From Pelomonas cellulosilytica (lineage in GTDB: Bacteria > Pseudomonadota > Gammaproteobacteria > Burkholderiales > Burkholderiaceae_C), in NCBI RefSeq assembly GCF_021353265.1, contig NZ_JAJTWU010000014.1, forward strand, positions 1 through 64,000: DNA of 64,000 nucleotides. The letters run 5' to 3'. The position numbers and the translations under genes were made by a program. This document shows, one piece after another, positions 8,135 to 18,655 of this stretch (positions within the stretch are counted from its first letter, which is position 1; every line of letters begins with the position of its first letter). The notes beneath the pieces were generated by a model. That model had not been told where the DNA came from. It saw nothing but the letters and a program-made list of their open reading frames with translations, and searched no databases.

Positions 8135-10503
8135 TTGAAATCTCGCTTGACGGTGAGCATGTAATTACGGCGCTCCATGACGGGGATGAAGGAGCTGTCC
8201 ACCGTGGTGGCATAGAGCAGTCGATCGCCTATGTTCTTGACACCGAACGTGGTGCTCCAGGGACCGCTCTTGTAGAAGACGCTGGCGTCAAGCTGGGCCT
8301 GCCCGGGTGTGTACAGCATGTAGCGTGCGTTGGTGGAGCCCTTGGAGCGGGAGGTCGCGCTCACGCCCAGGCCTAGGCCCAGGCCACGCCAGGCATCGCC
8401 TTGCAGGTCATAGGTGGCCCATAGGCTCATCTTGTGCTTGGGCACGCCGGTGTAGTTGGTGGCCGGATTGCCCACGTCCTTCGCCGTTGTGAAGGTGTAG
8501 TTCAACAGTGCATTCAGGCCGCGCATGACCTGCCCCTGGGCGTCCAGCTCGACGCCACGGGTGACCTGGGCGTCTCGCACGTTGTAGCAGTTGCCTGGCC
8601 GGTTGTAGACCGACATGTTGCTCTGCGCCAGCTCATAGGCGGCCGTCGTCACCGAGAGCTTGCTATCGAACAGGTCGAACTTGGCGCCGACTTCGCGGTT
8701 GCGCGTTGACTTCGGTGGGATCAGACCGCCGACGCAACTTGGCAGCGTCGAAGGCACGAACCCTTCGGCGTAGTTGGTGTAGAGCGAGACTTCTGGTGAG
8801 AGCGCGTAGACCACCCCCACGCCGGGCGTTGACTTGTGGAGGGTCGTCTTGGGCGTGACATAGGTTTTTGGCGGGATGATCGTGCTGCCCTCGCTGGAAT
8901 AGCGCGTGCCGCGCAGGTTTACCAGCAGGCTCCAGTCGCCCCAGTTCATCAGGTCCTGCAGGAAGGTGTCGTATTGCTTGGTCTTCTGGTCCCCGATGCT
9001 GGACACGGTGGACGCGTCGGCGCGCAGATCGCCGAACGGCGTCGTGCTGGCGGGCGGGTAGACCTTCACCGTCGTCATCGGTCCTGACCACTGCGACTGG
9101 TGAGAGCTTGTCTCGTTGTGATTGAAGCCCAGCGACAGCTTGTGCGTCACCGGCCCGGTGCTGCCCAGGATGCGCAGGTAGTGGTCGCCGCTCGTGGAAT
9201 TCTGCTTCTGATCGGTGCGCCCAGCGAAGAATGGGACCTCGCCGGTCGGGGCGTCGTTGGCAGCGCCCGTGGCGTAACTCAGGCCGGCAGGCGAGCGCAC
9301 GTGGACCTCGGTCTCCTGCAGCGAGCGGTTGAGCCGACTGATCAGCGTGACCGAAGTGCTCAGGACCTGTTCGAGTTGGTAGAACGCGCGGCGCTGCCGG
9401 GTCTCGAAGCCGTCTTCCGGTCGGCCCAGCATCAGCTGGGGCACCGGCAGGATGACGCCATCACGGCGGCCGAAGGTGTACCGAGGCACGGGGGCGTGCT
9501 GCTTGCCATAGGAGAGGCCAGCGATCAGGTCAGTGGTCTCGTCCTTCCAGCGCAGTTGGGGCAGGAAGGAGTCGTCCTTACGGCCATCAAAGCCAGCGGT
9601 GTTGTCCCTAGCCTGGCTGTGGGCTGCGATCACGCGCATGCTCAGCCGGCGGTCCTCCGTGACGGCGCCGGCCACGTCGCCCGCTAGCGTGAGGTCGCCA
9701 TGTGACCCGTACTGCAACATCACGCTGCGAATGGGTGCGGCCTGCGGCTTCTTGATCACGACATTCACGCCGCCGCCGAGGGAGCCGGCACCGGTCAGGA
9801 TCGCCTGCGGCCCCTTGAGCACCTCGATCCGCTCGACGCCAAAGACGTTGGTCATGGCCGCCGAGTTGTCTGCGACGCCGTTGACCATCAGCGCGGTTTC
9901 GCCGAAGCCCCGGATACCGAAGGTGGGCGCCCCTTGGGGCGACTGCTTGAAGCTCATGCCGCTGACGTTAGCCAGCGCGTTCTGGATCGAAGTCATCTGC
10001 TGCGTCTCGAGCACCTTGCTGGTGATGATCGTGACGCCGCCGGGGATCTCCATCAGGTCTGAGCCGCTTCGCGTGGCGGTATCGGAGCGGTCGGCCTTGA
10101 AGCTGGTCTCGGCCTGGTCGCGGCGGGCGACGACAAAGACGATGTCGAGCTTGTTGGCCACGGCCACCCAGTAGCCCGTCGCAGTCGCCCTAGCCTCAAC
10201 GTCGTTGTCGCCGATTGCCGTCGCAAGCGCATCCGCCAACGTGAGCGTGCCAGACACCGCCTGGGCGCGCTTACCGGTTACGGACTCGGAATCGATGCTG
10301 ATCGTCACGCCGCTGACACGGCTGATCGCACGCAAAGTCTCGACCAAGGATGCCGCCGGCAGGTCGAAGCGGTACGTCTTCGCAGTTGCGGCGGCTGCCA
10401 CGGGAGTCTGCGCCGAGGCCGGCATCGCGCACAGGGCGAGCACGGCGACCATGACGGCGCCAGACGAACGGCTTACGAAAGGGGGGGTCGATCTACTCGT
10501 CAT
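8131..10503 (-). CDS. TonB-dependent receptor with N-terminal STN domain (TBDT-A)
   Basis: 790-aa outer-membrane receptor. Signal peptide about 1-31, cleaved near ASAQTP. The STN (secretin/TonB short N-terminal) domain is about 45-120 (FDLPAASLVETLRAISRVSG). A linker ADRSDTATRSGSDLMEIP, common in siderophore-type receptors, leads into the plug (VTIITSKVLETQQ, GIRGFGETALMVNG, VERIEVLKGPQAIL), then a 22-strand-type barrel. It is the first gene of the operon and overlaps ABC-A by 4 bp. STN domains usually signal to a FecR-type anti-sigma factor, but none is present here; instead a MocR regulator is divergently transcribed 160 bp away. It is clearly paralogous to TBDT-B. The ligand is unknown; a peptide or siderophore-like compound is inferred. 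Confidence 0.93.
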   Translation of the reverse strand: MTSRSTPPFVSRSSGAVMVAVLALCAMPASAQTPVAAAATAKTYRFDLPAASLVETLRAISRVSGVTISIDSESVTGKRAQAVSGTLTLADALATAIGDNDVEARATATGYWVAVANKLDIVFVVARRDQAETSFKADRSDTATRSGSDLMEIPGGVTIITSKVLETQQMTSIQNALANVSGMSFKQSPQGAPTFGIRGFGETALMVNGVADNSAAMTNVFGVERIEVLKGPQAILTGAGSLGGGVNVVIKKPQAAPIRSVMLQYGSHGDLTLAGDVAGAVTEDRRLSMRVIAAHSQARDNTAGFDGRKDDSFLPQLRWKDETTDLIAGLSYGKQHAPVPRYTFGRRDGVILPVPQLMLGRPEDGFETRQRRAFYQLEQVLSTSVTLISRLNRSLQETEVHVRSPAGLSYATGAANDAPTGEVPFFAGRTDQKQNSTSGDHYLRILGSTGPVTHKLSLGFNHNETSSHQSQWSGPMTTVKVYPPASTTPFGDLRADASTVSSIGDQKTKQYDTFLQDLMNWGDWSLLVNLRGTRYSSEGSTIIPPKTYVTPKTTLHKSTPGVGVVYALSPEVSLYTNYAEGFVPSTLPSCVGGLIPPKSTRNREVGAKFDLFDSKLSVTTAAYELAQSNMSVYNRPGNCYNVRDAQVTRGVELDAQGQVMRGLNALLNYTFTTAKDVGNPATNYTGVPKHKMSLWATYDLQGDAWRGLGLGLGVSATSRSKGSTNARYMLYTPGQAQLDASVFYKSGPWSTTFGVKNIGDRLLYATTVDSSFIPVMERRNYMLTVKRDFK

Positions 10504-10592
10504 GTCCTGGCCCTGCTGGGGGTTGCGATGGAGCGAAAGTTATCGCCGATCAGGCCGCCATATCGGGACAGTAAAGCAGTTGCCGCGCCCAG

Positions 10593-10618
10593 CTGTCATG
10601 CTTGTGTCATCATGACAG
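10593..10618. promoter_or_regulatory. putative MocR-A operator between TBDT-A and MocR-A
   Basis: CTGTCATG at 10593-10600 and CATGACAG at 10611-10618 form a perfect 8-bp inverted repeat with a 10-bp spacer. A third half-site TGTCAT (10605-10610) makes a second palindrome TGTCAT-C-ATGACA with the right arm. It is the only such structure in the divergent intergenic region, 90-115 bp from TBDT-A and about 50 bp from the ATG of MocR-A, where a GntR-type winged helix dimer would be expected to act on both genes. Confidence 0.6.
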
Positions 10619-10663
10619 TTGAGCCATGATGGCACACGCAAACCTGATTGCAAAGACGAACTA

Positions 10664-12160
10664 ATGAGCACGCAGAAACTGCACCCGTCGCGCGACATCG
10701 CCGGGTTTTCACTAGTTGAAGCTGATTTGGCGGCATTGGCTGAATCAGGCGCCAGCGGCTCTCTCGTCGACCGAATTTTCACCTTGGTATCCAGTGCGAT
10801 TCAGTCACGCAGGATCGTGACAGGTGTTCGCCTTCCCTCAGTACGCCAGCTGGCCGACGACTGCGGTATCAGTCGCGACACTGCGGCTCGCGCCTACGAC
10901 AAGCTCGTCGCCCATGGCCTGGTGGAGTCGCGCCGCGGCGCCGGCTACTTCGTGAAGGCTGCAGCCCTCAGGCGCGTACCCGACCGGGCGCCGCCACAGC
11001 GCCCCAGCCTGTTCCGTCCGGATGGGCTTGATCGCACGACGGCGCTGCGCCTGCGACTGCAGATTCAGCGCCACGAGCAGCCACCGCAGAGCCGAAGCGG
11101 CATCGGGATACTGCCCGAAGACTGGATGGATGAGCAGGACATCGCTGCGGCGCTGCGCACCGTGGCCCGCGGCAACCAGCGGGCGCTTGCGACGGCAGGC
11201 GATCCGCAGGGCTATCTGCCGCTGCGCCAAAGGCTGCAGCTCAAGTTGCAGGACATGGGGCTCCATGTCGACCCGGCGCATCTGATCCTCACCTCCGGGG
11301 CAACTGACGCCATCAACTTGGTGGCCCTGAGCTTCCTGCGCCGGCCTGGCGAAGCGGTTCTCGTAGAGCAGCCTTGTCAACCCATGCTGATCGAACGTCT
11401 GATGTCGGTCGGCCTCGAACTCTTGTACGTCTCCCGCGAAGCCGACGGCCCAGACCTGGAGGCCCTGCGCGCCCATTGCATCAACTACAAGCCACGGTGC
11501 TTCTTCGTCAACTCGACGCTGCACAACCCGACCGGCATGAACCTGGCGCCCCACAAGGCGTTCCAGCTCCTGAAGCTCGCCGAGGAATTCGACCTCATTC
11601 TGATCGAGGACGACACCTATGGGGACCTGGCTTCCGTGGGCAATGGCGCGGTGACGCGCCTCGCCCCGCTCGACCAGTTGCAGCGGGTAATCCACATCGG
11701 CAGTTTCTCCAAGACCATCGCACCAGGCCTGCGCGTGGGCTACCTGGCAGCAAGTCCGGAACGTATTGAATGGATGGCAACCTACCGGGCACTCAACTGT
11801 CTGGCCTCCAACAGCCTGGCGGAACGCACGGTTTATCAGTTGCTGTCTCAAGGCAACTACCGCCACCATTGCGAGCAGCTGCGAGCGCGGCTCACGGACC
11901 TGCGTCCACGCGCCATCGAACAACTGCAGAAACTTGGCATTCGAACGGCACATGAGCCGGACGCCGGCTTCTATCTTTGGGCCGATCTCGGCGAGGACGT
12001 CGATGCGCTCAAGCTGGCGCAGCAGTTGTTGACCGAGGGCCACCTCACGGCGCCCGGCGTGCTGTTCTCCCTCGCTCACCGGTCCTACATGCGCTTCAAT
12101 ATCGCAACGATGCAAGAGGGGGGTGCTCTGCCGGCGCTGGCAAGAGCCCTCGGCCGATGA
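10664..12160 (+). CDS. MocR-type regulator: GntR winged helix plus class-I aminotransferase domain (MocR-A)
   Basis: 498 aa from ATG 10664; an upstream in-frame TTG at 10619 would run into the operator, so ATG is preferred. Residues ~33-97 are the GntR winged helix (RLPSVRQLADDCGISRDTAARAYDKL, GLVESRRGAGYF). The rest is a fold-type-I aminotransferase domain with the PLP-lysine in GSFSKT (Lys350), IEDDTYGD for the cofactor-ring Asp and Tyr, and NPTG. MocR proteins (GabR, PdxR, TauR) bind PLP and an amino-compound effector and control the adjacent divergent gene. Here that gene is TBDT-A/ABC-A, so it probably senses a product of the imported cargo. It is homologous over its length to MocR-B. 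An active metabolic aminotransferase is less likely because of the DNA-binding domain. Confidence 0.92.
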   Translation: MSTQKLHPSRDIAGFSLVEADLAALAESGASGSLVDRIFTLVSSAIQSRRIVTGVRLPSVRQLADDCGISRDTAARAYDKLVAHGLVESRRGAGYFVKAAALRRVPDRAPPQRPSLFRPDGLDRTTALRLRLQIQRHEQPPQSRSGIGILPEDWMDEQDIAAALRTVARGNQRALATAGDPQGYLPLRQRLQLKLQDMGLHVDPAHLILTSGATDAINLVALSFLRRPGEAVLVEQPCQPMLIERLMSVGLELLYVSREADGPDLEALRAHCINYKPRCFFVNSTLHNPTGMNLAPHKAFQLLKLAEEFDLILIEDDTYGDLASVGNGAVTRLAPLDQLQRVIHIGSFSKTIAPGLRVGYLAASPERIEWMATYRALNCLASNSLAERTVYQLLSQGNYRHHCEQLRARLTDLRPRAIEQLQKLGIRTAHEPDAGFYLWADLGEDVDALKLAQQLLTEGHLTAPGVLFSLAHRSYMRFNIATMQEGGALPALARALGR

Positions 12161-12198
12161 ATTGACCAAGCGGTGGCCGTGGCCGAGAAACACCAATA

Positions 12199-13103
12199 CT
12201 AGGCAGGCATGTGCCCGGCTTGCTTCACCGGCGTCAAGGCATGGAGCAGCTCACGCGCGGCCATGCATATCGGTTCTCCTCGGGCCACGCCGAGGACGAC
12301 CTCATAACGTGCCCAAGGTTCGTGCAGCGGTGCGCGCTCGATCTCATGACCGATCGCCAGGCGGGTCGCCGAAGCATCGGTGACCAAGCCGATCCCGGCC
12401 TTTGCACCAACGAGTGCGGCGATCGCATCGTCCGATGCGACATCGAGCCTCGAACGAAGCACCATTCCCAATCGAGCGGCCTCCCTATGGAGGTGACCAC
12501 CAAGGTCGCAACGCCCGACGCCAAGGAGGTTGAACTCCAGCAAATGCTCCGCAGTGATGCACGGATGTCCGCCCAGCGGATGGCCGCGAGGTAGCAGCAA
12601 CTCCCATCTTCCTCGGGCCAGCGGCCACGTCTGCATCTTCGCGCTGGCGAGTGGCGCTAGAAAGACGCCCAGATCCGCGTCACCTCGACTCACGGCATCT
12701 TCCACCTTCTTGCTCGCAACTTGGGTGACCTCGATCCGGACGCCAGGATGCCTTTGCATGAACTTGGCCAAGCCCTCGGTCAGTCCGCTGACCGCGGTCT
12801 CGCGGCAGACAGCGATTCGTACGCACCCAACAACGCCCTGCGAGATTCCATAAACCGCCTCATCAAATGCATGCAATGCGACTCTCACATCGTGCACATG
12901 CTTGAGAAGCAATCGGCAGGCCTCCGTGGCTTCCACGCCCCGTTGTCGGCGAACGAAAAGCTGCAACCCGAGCCGTGACTCCAAGTCGGTGACGCGCTTG
13001 CTGGCTGCGGCAATCGCCAGATTGACCCGCTCAGCACCACGAGTGATCGACTGCGTCCGAGCGATGGCCACCAGAAGCTCAAGCGTCAAGAGGTCGTGCC
13101 GCA

Positions 13104-13104
<1 letters not shown>
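12199..13104 (-). CDS. LysR-family transcriptional regulator
   Basis: 301 aa from ATG 13104 (RHDLLTLELLVAIARTQ). An open extension upstream to 13242 overlaps another coding frame and is rejected. The LTTR winged helix-turn-helix is about residues 5-65 (SITRGAERVNLAIAAASKRVTDLESRLGLQLFVR); the effector-binding domain fills residues ~90-295. The ATG overlaps the stop of the frameshifted gene 13104-13518 by 1 bp (TGATG), so it is the last gene of a trxB-hypothetical-lysR transcription unit, which is unusual since LysR genes are usually divergent from their targets. It is convergent with MocR-A, with 38 bp between. The effector cannot be inferred; a link to thiol or sulfur status is suggested by the operon only. 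Confidence 0.88.
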
Positions 13105-14594
<1,490 letters not shown>

Positions 14595-14608
14595 CTAGCG
14601 GGACTGCG

Positions 14609-16873
14609 TCAGCCTGGCACGCTTTGCGGGCGTTCCGTGGGCCAAAGTGCCAAGCCACCGGCGAGGCTCCACGCCCGAGGCTGACCCAGCCGCCGTAGCG
14701 CACGGGCCACCTGCGCGCTCCGATTGCCGCTGCGGCATAACAGTACGAGGTCAGTCCCCGCGTCCAGGTCCAGCCAGTCCGGCAGCACGCTCAGCAGCGT
14801 GGAGAGCGGGACAGCCTGGCGACGCACATGGGTACCGATGTCGGGCATCTGGCCCAGGCGCTGCTCATAAGGCTCGCGCACGTCGACCAGCAGGATCTTG
14901 CGCGCCGCCCACGTGCGGGACGCCAACTCCGCGGCGGTGAGCTCGACAGACTCCGCCTTCGAACAGCGGTCGACCCTTGCTCCGCACGCCATCGTCTGGT
15001 ACTCGGTCGGCGCCAGATCGCGCTCGAGCTCCGCCTTGGCCTGCGCGAAGGCAGCTGCCTCCATGCTGTGGTCGAGCAGCGCCGACAGCAGCGGCTGATG
15101 GGCGATTTCGGTGTTCAGCGTGCAGGCATGCCAGCCCTCATAGTCGTGCCCTGGCAGAAGGAATGCGTCTCGGCCGACGGTCCTCTCAAGCAGCCGCAAT
15201 GAGCCGGCGAATTGCAACGGCTCGCTGACCTCGAAGTCGCTGCGTCCCAGCGCACCAGGCATCACCGTATCGCCGACGAAGGCGGCGCGCAGCCCGTACG
15301 GGCCGGCCAGCAGGTAGGCCGCCGAGTCGCGGGTATGGCCGGGAATGGGCAAGCGGGTCAGGCGCTGCGCTCCGAGCTGGATGTGATCCGAACCGCTCGG
15401 CCATCCGAGCGGCTCGGTCTCGCCCTGGCGGCCCAGGACGGGCGGAAGGCTATCCCACAGGGCCGCCGCTGATGAGGCATGGTCCCCGTGGCTGTGGGTG
15501 TCGAGCACCGCAACGAGCGTGTAGCTGCAGCAGCGGATCCACTGCACCAACGGGTCGGTTAGCTCAGGGAGCGGATCGATGATCAGGCAGCGGCGAGATG
15601 CCGGGTCGGCCACGACGTAGCAGACGGCCCCATCGACCACGTGGCGCGTGATCGGCTCCATTGGCAGGAGGTGCTGCTGGACGGATGGCGTCATGCAGCT
15701 GTCGCGCAGGGACGCGCCGCACTGCCGGATGCGCAGGCACGCTTCGTCGACCGTCTCGGGCGGCGTCAACGGACCAAAGGACAGGCGCACGGCCGAGGCG
15801 GACCGCCAGGATTCAAGGCCCATGGCGCTGAGCACGTAGCTCGGCGCGGCCTTGTGCGCGCCGCAGGCCGACCCGGTGCTGACGCGGATCGACGCGGCAT
15901 CGAACAGCTCGAGCAAGACCTTCGAGCTCACGCCGGGCACCGAGAAGTTCAGCGTCGTCGGCAGGGTGATTTCCGGATCCGCATTGAAGACGACCCCCTC
16001 AAAGGCCTCGCGTATCGCGGCGGCAAGGCGGGCCCGATAGAGCTCGAGCTTGTCTGCCCGCTGGAACTGTTCGCCCGCTTCCAGCAGACGCAGCACCGCT
16101 CCCATCGCCGCGATGCCGGGCATGTTCTCCGTGCCCGAGCGCATCGCGCCCTCCTGGCCGCCGCCGACAATCAGCGCCGTGAACGGAGCACCGGCACGCA
16201 CGTAAAGCATGCCAATGCCTTTCGGCGCGTACAACTTGTGGCCAGAGAACGGCGCGTAGTCGATGGGCCGATCTCCGAGGCTCAAACGCAGCTTGCCCAG
16301 CGCCTGCACGCCGTCCACCATCCACAGCGCGGGACTGCCGGCCAAGGCACGCTGAATACCGTCAAGGTCGCTGATGATGCCAGTCTCATTGTTGGCCGCC
16401 ATGGTGCAGACGAGCGCCGCCCGAGGCGCCTGACGGCGCAGCCACTCAAGGTCGTGCCGGCCATCTCGCCCCACCGGAATAGCCAGCACTTCGAAGTCCA
16501 GGTTCAGCAGCCTGCGCCAGTGATGGATCGCCTCCGGGACCGCCTTATGCTCGGTGGCGCCATAGAGCAGCAGTTCCGGCATCGCTTCGCCACGGTCCTG
16601 TCGAGATCGCAGCGAGGTCAGCGCCGAGAACACAGCCGTCTGAATGCCTTCCGTCGCGCCGCTGAGGAAGAGCAGCTCGCCGGTAGGCGCATCCAGCACT
16701 CGCCTTGCGCGCGCCCGTACGTTGTCCATCATCGCGCGGGCCTTCAACCCCGAACCGTGGATGCTGCTCGGGTTGCCGAAGTCACCGGCCATCGCGGCAA
16801 TCGCGGCGGCGCGAGCCTCCGGGATGACCGGCGTGGTCGCATTCGCATCGAGATAGATCTCAGTGGCTGGCAT
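14609..16873 (-). CDS. three-domain fusion: cysteine desulfurase / MBL-fold persulfide dioxygenase-like / rhodanese
   Basis: 754 aa. Residues 1-385 are a NifS/IscS-like cysteine desulfurase: His108 in ATEHKAV, PLP-Lys213 in SGHKLYAPKG, catalytic Cys337 in STGSACG. Residues ~400-640 are a metallo-beta-lactamase domain with THSHGDH (His460, His462, Asp464, His465), PGHT (His513), GDT (Asp535) and PGHDYEGW (His576), matching ETHE1/CstB-type persulfide dioxygenases. Residues ~655-750 are a rhodanese with active Cys713 in CRSGNRS. All three active sites look intact. The inferred path is sulfur taken from cysteine as persulfide, then transferred or oxidised to sulfite. MBL-rhodanese fusions are known (CstB); adding a desulfurase in front is unusual. 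It is the first gene before trxB. A role in Fe-S assembly is possible but no isc/suf genes are nearby. Confidence 0.9.
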   Translation of the reverse strand: MPATEIYLDANATTPVIPEARAAAIAAMAGDFGNPSSIHGSGLKARAMMDNVRARARRVLDAPTGELLFLSGATEGIQTAVFSALTSLRSRQDRGEAMPELLLYGATEHKAVPEAIHHWRRLLNLDFEVLAIPVGRDGRHDLEWLRRQAPRAALVCTMAANNETGIISDLDGIQRALAGSPALWMVDGVQALGKLRLSLGDRPIDYAPFSGHKLYAPKGIGMLYVRAGAPFTALIVGGGQEGAMRSGTENMPGIAAMGAVLRLLEAGEQFQRADKLELYRARLAAAIREAFEGVVFNADPEITLPTTLNFSVPGVSSKVLLELFDAASIRVSTGSACGAHKAAPSYVLSAMGLESWRSASAVRLSFGPLTPPETVDEACLRIRQCGASLRDSCMTPSVQQHLLPMEPITRHVVDGAVCYVVADPASRRCLIIDPLPELTDPLVQWIRCCSYTLVAVLDTHSHGDHASSAAALWDSLPPVLGRQGETEPLGWPSGSDHIQLGAQRLTRLPIPGHTRDSAAYLLAGPYGLRAAFVGDTVMPGALGRSDFEVSEPLQFAGSLRLLERTVGRDAFLLPGHDYEGWHACTLNTEIAHQPLLSALLDHSMEAAAFAQAKAELERDLAPTEYQTMACGARVDRCSKAESVELTAAELASRTWAARKILLVDVREPYEQRLGQMPDIGTHVRRQAVPLSTLLSVLPDWLDLDAGTDLVLLCRSGNRSAQVARALRRLGQPRAWSLAGGLALWPTERPQSVPG

Positions 16874-17101
16874 CGCTGGTCGAATGAGCTTGAATGTGGC
16901 TCACTGTAGGAACCAGGGAGCGCATTTCGGTGCCGTTTTTCGAGGTCTTGGAGCCCGCTCGCGCAAACCACTTGCGCCGCCGGGACCGCTCGACCACGCC
17001 CTTGCCTTAGGCTGCCATGACGCGTCCTATCCAAGGGGCAGGAGAAAGGTCCTCATCTCCTGTAGAGGTCGCCCTGCTGGAACGCGCTCAAGTCGTCCGG
17101 T

Positions 17102-17120
17102 TGCCGCGGGGCCCGCGGCA
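17102..17120. repeat. perfect GC-only hairpin downstream of the Lrp-type gene
   Basis: TGCCGCGGG and CCCGCGGCA, 9-bp perfect arms around one base, lie 24 bp after the stop of the Lrp-like gene and about 230 bp before the desulfurase fusion. There is no T-tract, so it is not a classical intrinsic terminator. The rest of 16874-17144 holds nothing recognisable. Confidence 0.4.
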
Positions 17121-17144
17121 GGATGGGCCACGGCACGCGGCCGA

Positions 17145-17621
17145 TCAAGCCACGTACGACAGCGGCAAGGCCGTCGTGTACTTCAGCTCTTCCATCGCGA
17201 AGCTGGAGCTGACATCGGCGAGTAGCGTTCCGCTCGTGAGCCGTTTGTACACGCGGTCATAGGCGGGTATGTCGGGCACCACCACTCGCAGCAGGTAGTC
17301 GACGTCACCGCTCATGCGATAGAACTCGACAACCTCCGAGATCGACTCCACCGTGGCCTTGAACCGGTCGAACCACGCCTGAGTGTGCGTGCTGGTGCGG
17401 ACCGTCACGAAGACGGTCACACCCACGTTGACCCGCTCTCGGTCCAGCAGCATGACGTTGCCGCGGATGACCCCCGACTCCCGCAACCGCTGCACACGCC
17501 GCCAGCAAGGCGTCGGCGAAAGTCCGACGCTCGCAGCGATCTCGTTCATCTGGAGGCCGGCATCCTGCTGCAGGAGGTCCAGGATCTTGACGTCGATGGC
17601 GTCCAGGCGTGCCTTTGCCAT
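17145..17621 (-). CDS. Lrp/AsnC-family transcriptional regulator
   Basis: 158 aa, the usual size. The N-terminal helix-turn-helix is about residues 5-60 (LDAIDVKILDLLQQDAGLQMNEIAASVGLSPTPCWRRVQRL, with the SPTPCWRR recognition helix typical of the family). The RAM/AsnC effector-binding domain follows (VFVTVRTSTH, SGDVDYLLRVVVPD). Members sense amino acids. It lies alone between the desulfurase fusion and the thioredoxin operon, all on the minus strand, so an amino acid such as cysteine produced by the neighbouring pathway is a plausible effector, though this is inference from position only. Gaps of 271 bp on one side and 164 bp on the other suggest its own promoter. Confidence 0.93.
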   Translation of the reverse strand: MAKARLDAIDVKILDLLQQDAGLQMNEIAASVGLSPTPCWRRVQRLRESGVIRGNVMLLDRERVNVGVTVFVTVRTSTHTQAWFDRFKATVESISEVVEFYRMSGDVDYLLRVVVPDIPAYDRVYKRLTSGTLLADVSSSFAMEELKYTTALPLSYVA

Positions 17622-17785
17622 GACTCAGACCGTTGAGAAACTCTGGCCGCAGCACTCGACGCGCGGCGAGTTGCGTGAGAGCGTGACCGTCTTGGATGAA
17701 CCCAGCCTGGCACCCGCGTGTTGCGAGAAGAGGGCGACCATCACCAATTGAAGACGAACCACGTTGGGTAGGCAGGGCTGCAGGA

Positions 17786-18655
17786 TCACCCCAGCGTCTT
17801 CATAGCCCGCAAGAACACATCATTCGCCTTCTCGGCTGCACGAGCACGCTCCGCATTCTGAAACCTGGTGTAGGCCAACAGCCGGGCTTCGGCGTCAGGA
17901 TGGTGTTCGCGCAGCAGCATGAAGACGTCGCGCTCCTCCGCGGGGTTGTCCTGTATGTAGGTCTCGTACATCTCCGCGAGCAGCGTGCGGGTGCGCTTGT
18001 CGTCCTCGGCGGTCCAGCCGAACAGCCGATCGATGTGCTCTTCCGACACCTGACCGCGCAGACGCAGCACATCACCGACCGTCGTGGGCGCCTTGACGGG
18101 ATCCCATGCGGCCGCTTCGATGCAACCAGCCAGGGCTTTCACTACTGGGTCCTGCAGAAGGTTCGTCGTCTCGGTCGCCGCTTTGCGCGCGGCGCGCCAA
18201 GCAGCCGGCGAGGGCTGGCTTCCCGACATTGCCTGAATATGGAGCTGACGGATGTCCGCGCAGGCGGCGAACAAAGGCAACACTTCGTCGCTGCGATCAC
18301 CGAACTCCTCGACGATCGAGGCAAGAATTTCACTGACGACTCCGCTAGCCTTGCCGCTGAGATCGGCTCCAGGCGCGATGCCCTCCAGCAGCTGCCGCGT
18401 CATCGCGAGAATACGCTCAGTCGGCTGACGGCTGTAGCAGTAGTCGATAGCGTAGGCCAGCCATCCTGGCAGGCCGAGCGTCCCCTCCCACGTAGGCAGA
18501 TCGCTGCTGCCGGCCAGCGCGGCCGCCGGTGTCATCGAACCATCGGCGACGAACATCGCACCGGCTGTAAGCTGGCCTGCGGCGGCACGCTCTTCCAGCC
18601 GCGCCAGTGCGGTAGTACGGGTGTCCGCTTGACCGTTGAAAGCTTCCAGCATCAT
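17786..18655 (-). CDS. unrecognised 289-aa soluble protein, co-transcribed with thioredoxin
   Basis: Start at ATG 18655, which overlaps the thioredoxin stop by one base (TGATG) with a strong GGAGG 7 bases upstream; a TTG one codon earlier is possible. I do not recognise the family. It has no signal peptide or membrane segment and is mostly helical, with an Ala-rich N-terminal half (TALARLEERAAAGQLTAGAMF), a conserved-looking WEGTLGLPGWLAYAIDYCY patch and a charged C-terminal helix (LAYTRFQNAERARAAEKAND). Two scattered cysteines do not form a CxxC. The tight coupling means it is made with thioredoxin and probably under the same TCAGTACAG-containing promoter region; it may be a thioredoxin client or partner. 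Confidence 0.8.
   Translation of the reverse strand: MMLEAFNGQADTRTTALARLEERAAAGQLTAGAMFVADGSMTPAAALAGSSDLPTWEGTLGLPGWLAYAIDYCYSRQPTERILAMTRQLLEGIAPGADLSGKASGVVSEILASIVEEFGDRSDEVLPLFAACADIRQLHIQAMSGSQPSPAAWRAARKAATETTNLLQDPVVKALAGCIEAAAWDPVKAPTTVGDVLRLRGQVSEEHIDRLFGWTAEDDKRTRTLLAEMYETYIQDNPAEERDVFMLLREHHPDAEARLLAYTRFQNAERARAAEKANDVFLRAMKTLG

Noticed and set aside
10664..12160. MocR-A (and MocR-B) as ordinary metabolic aminotransferases
   Set aside because: Both have a full N-terminal GntR winged helix and sit divergent from the receptor genes with operator-like palindromes, as expected of MocR regulators.
14609..16873. Desulfurase fusion as an isc/suf Fe-S assembly gene
   Set aside because: No scaffold, chaperone or ferredoxin genes are adjacent, and the fused persulfide dioxygenase-like and rhodanese domains point to sulfur transfer or oxidation.
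17102..17120. GC hairpin as an intrinsic terminator for the Lrp-type gene
   Set aside because: The stem is strong but no T-run follows on either strand.
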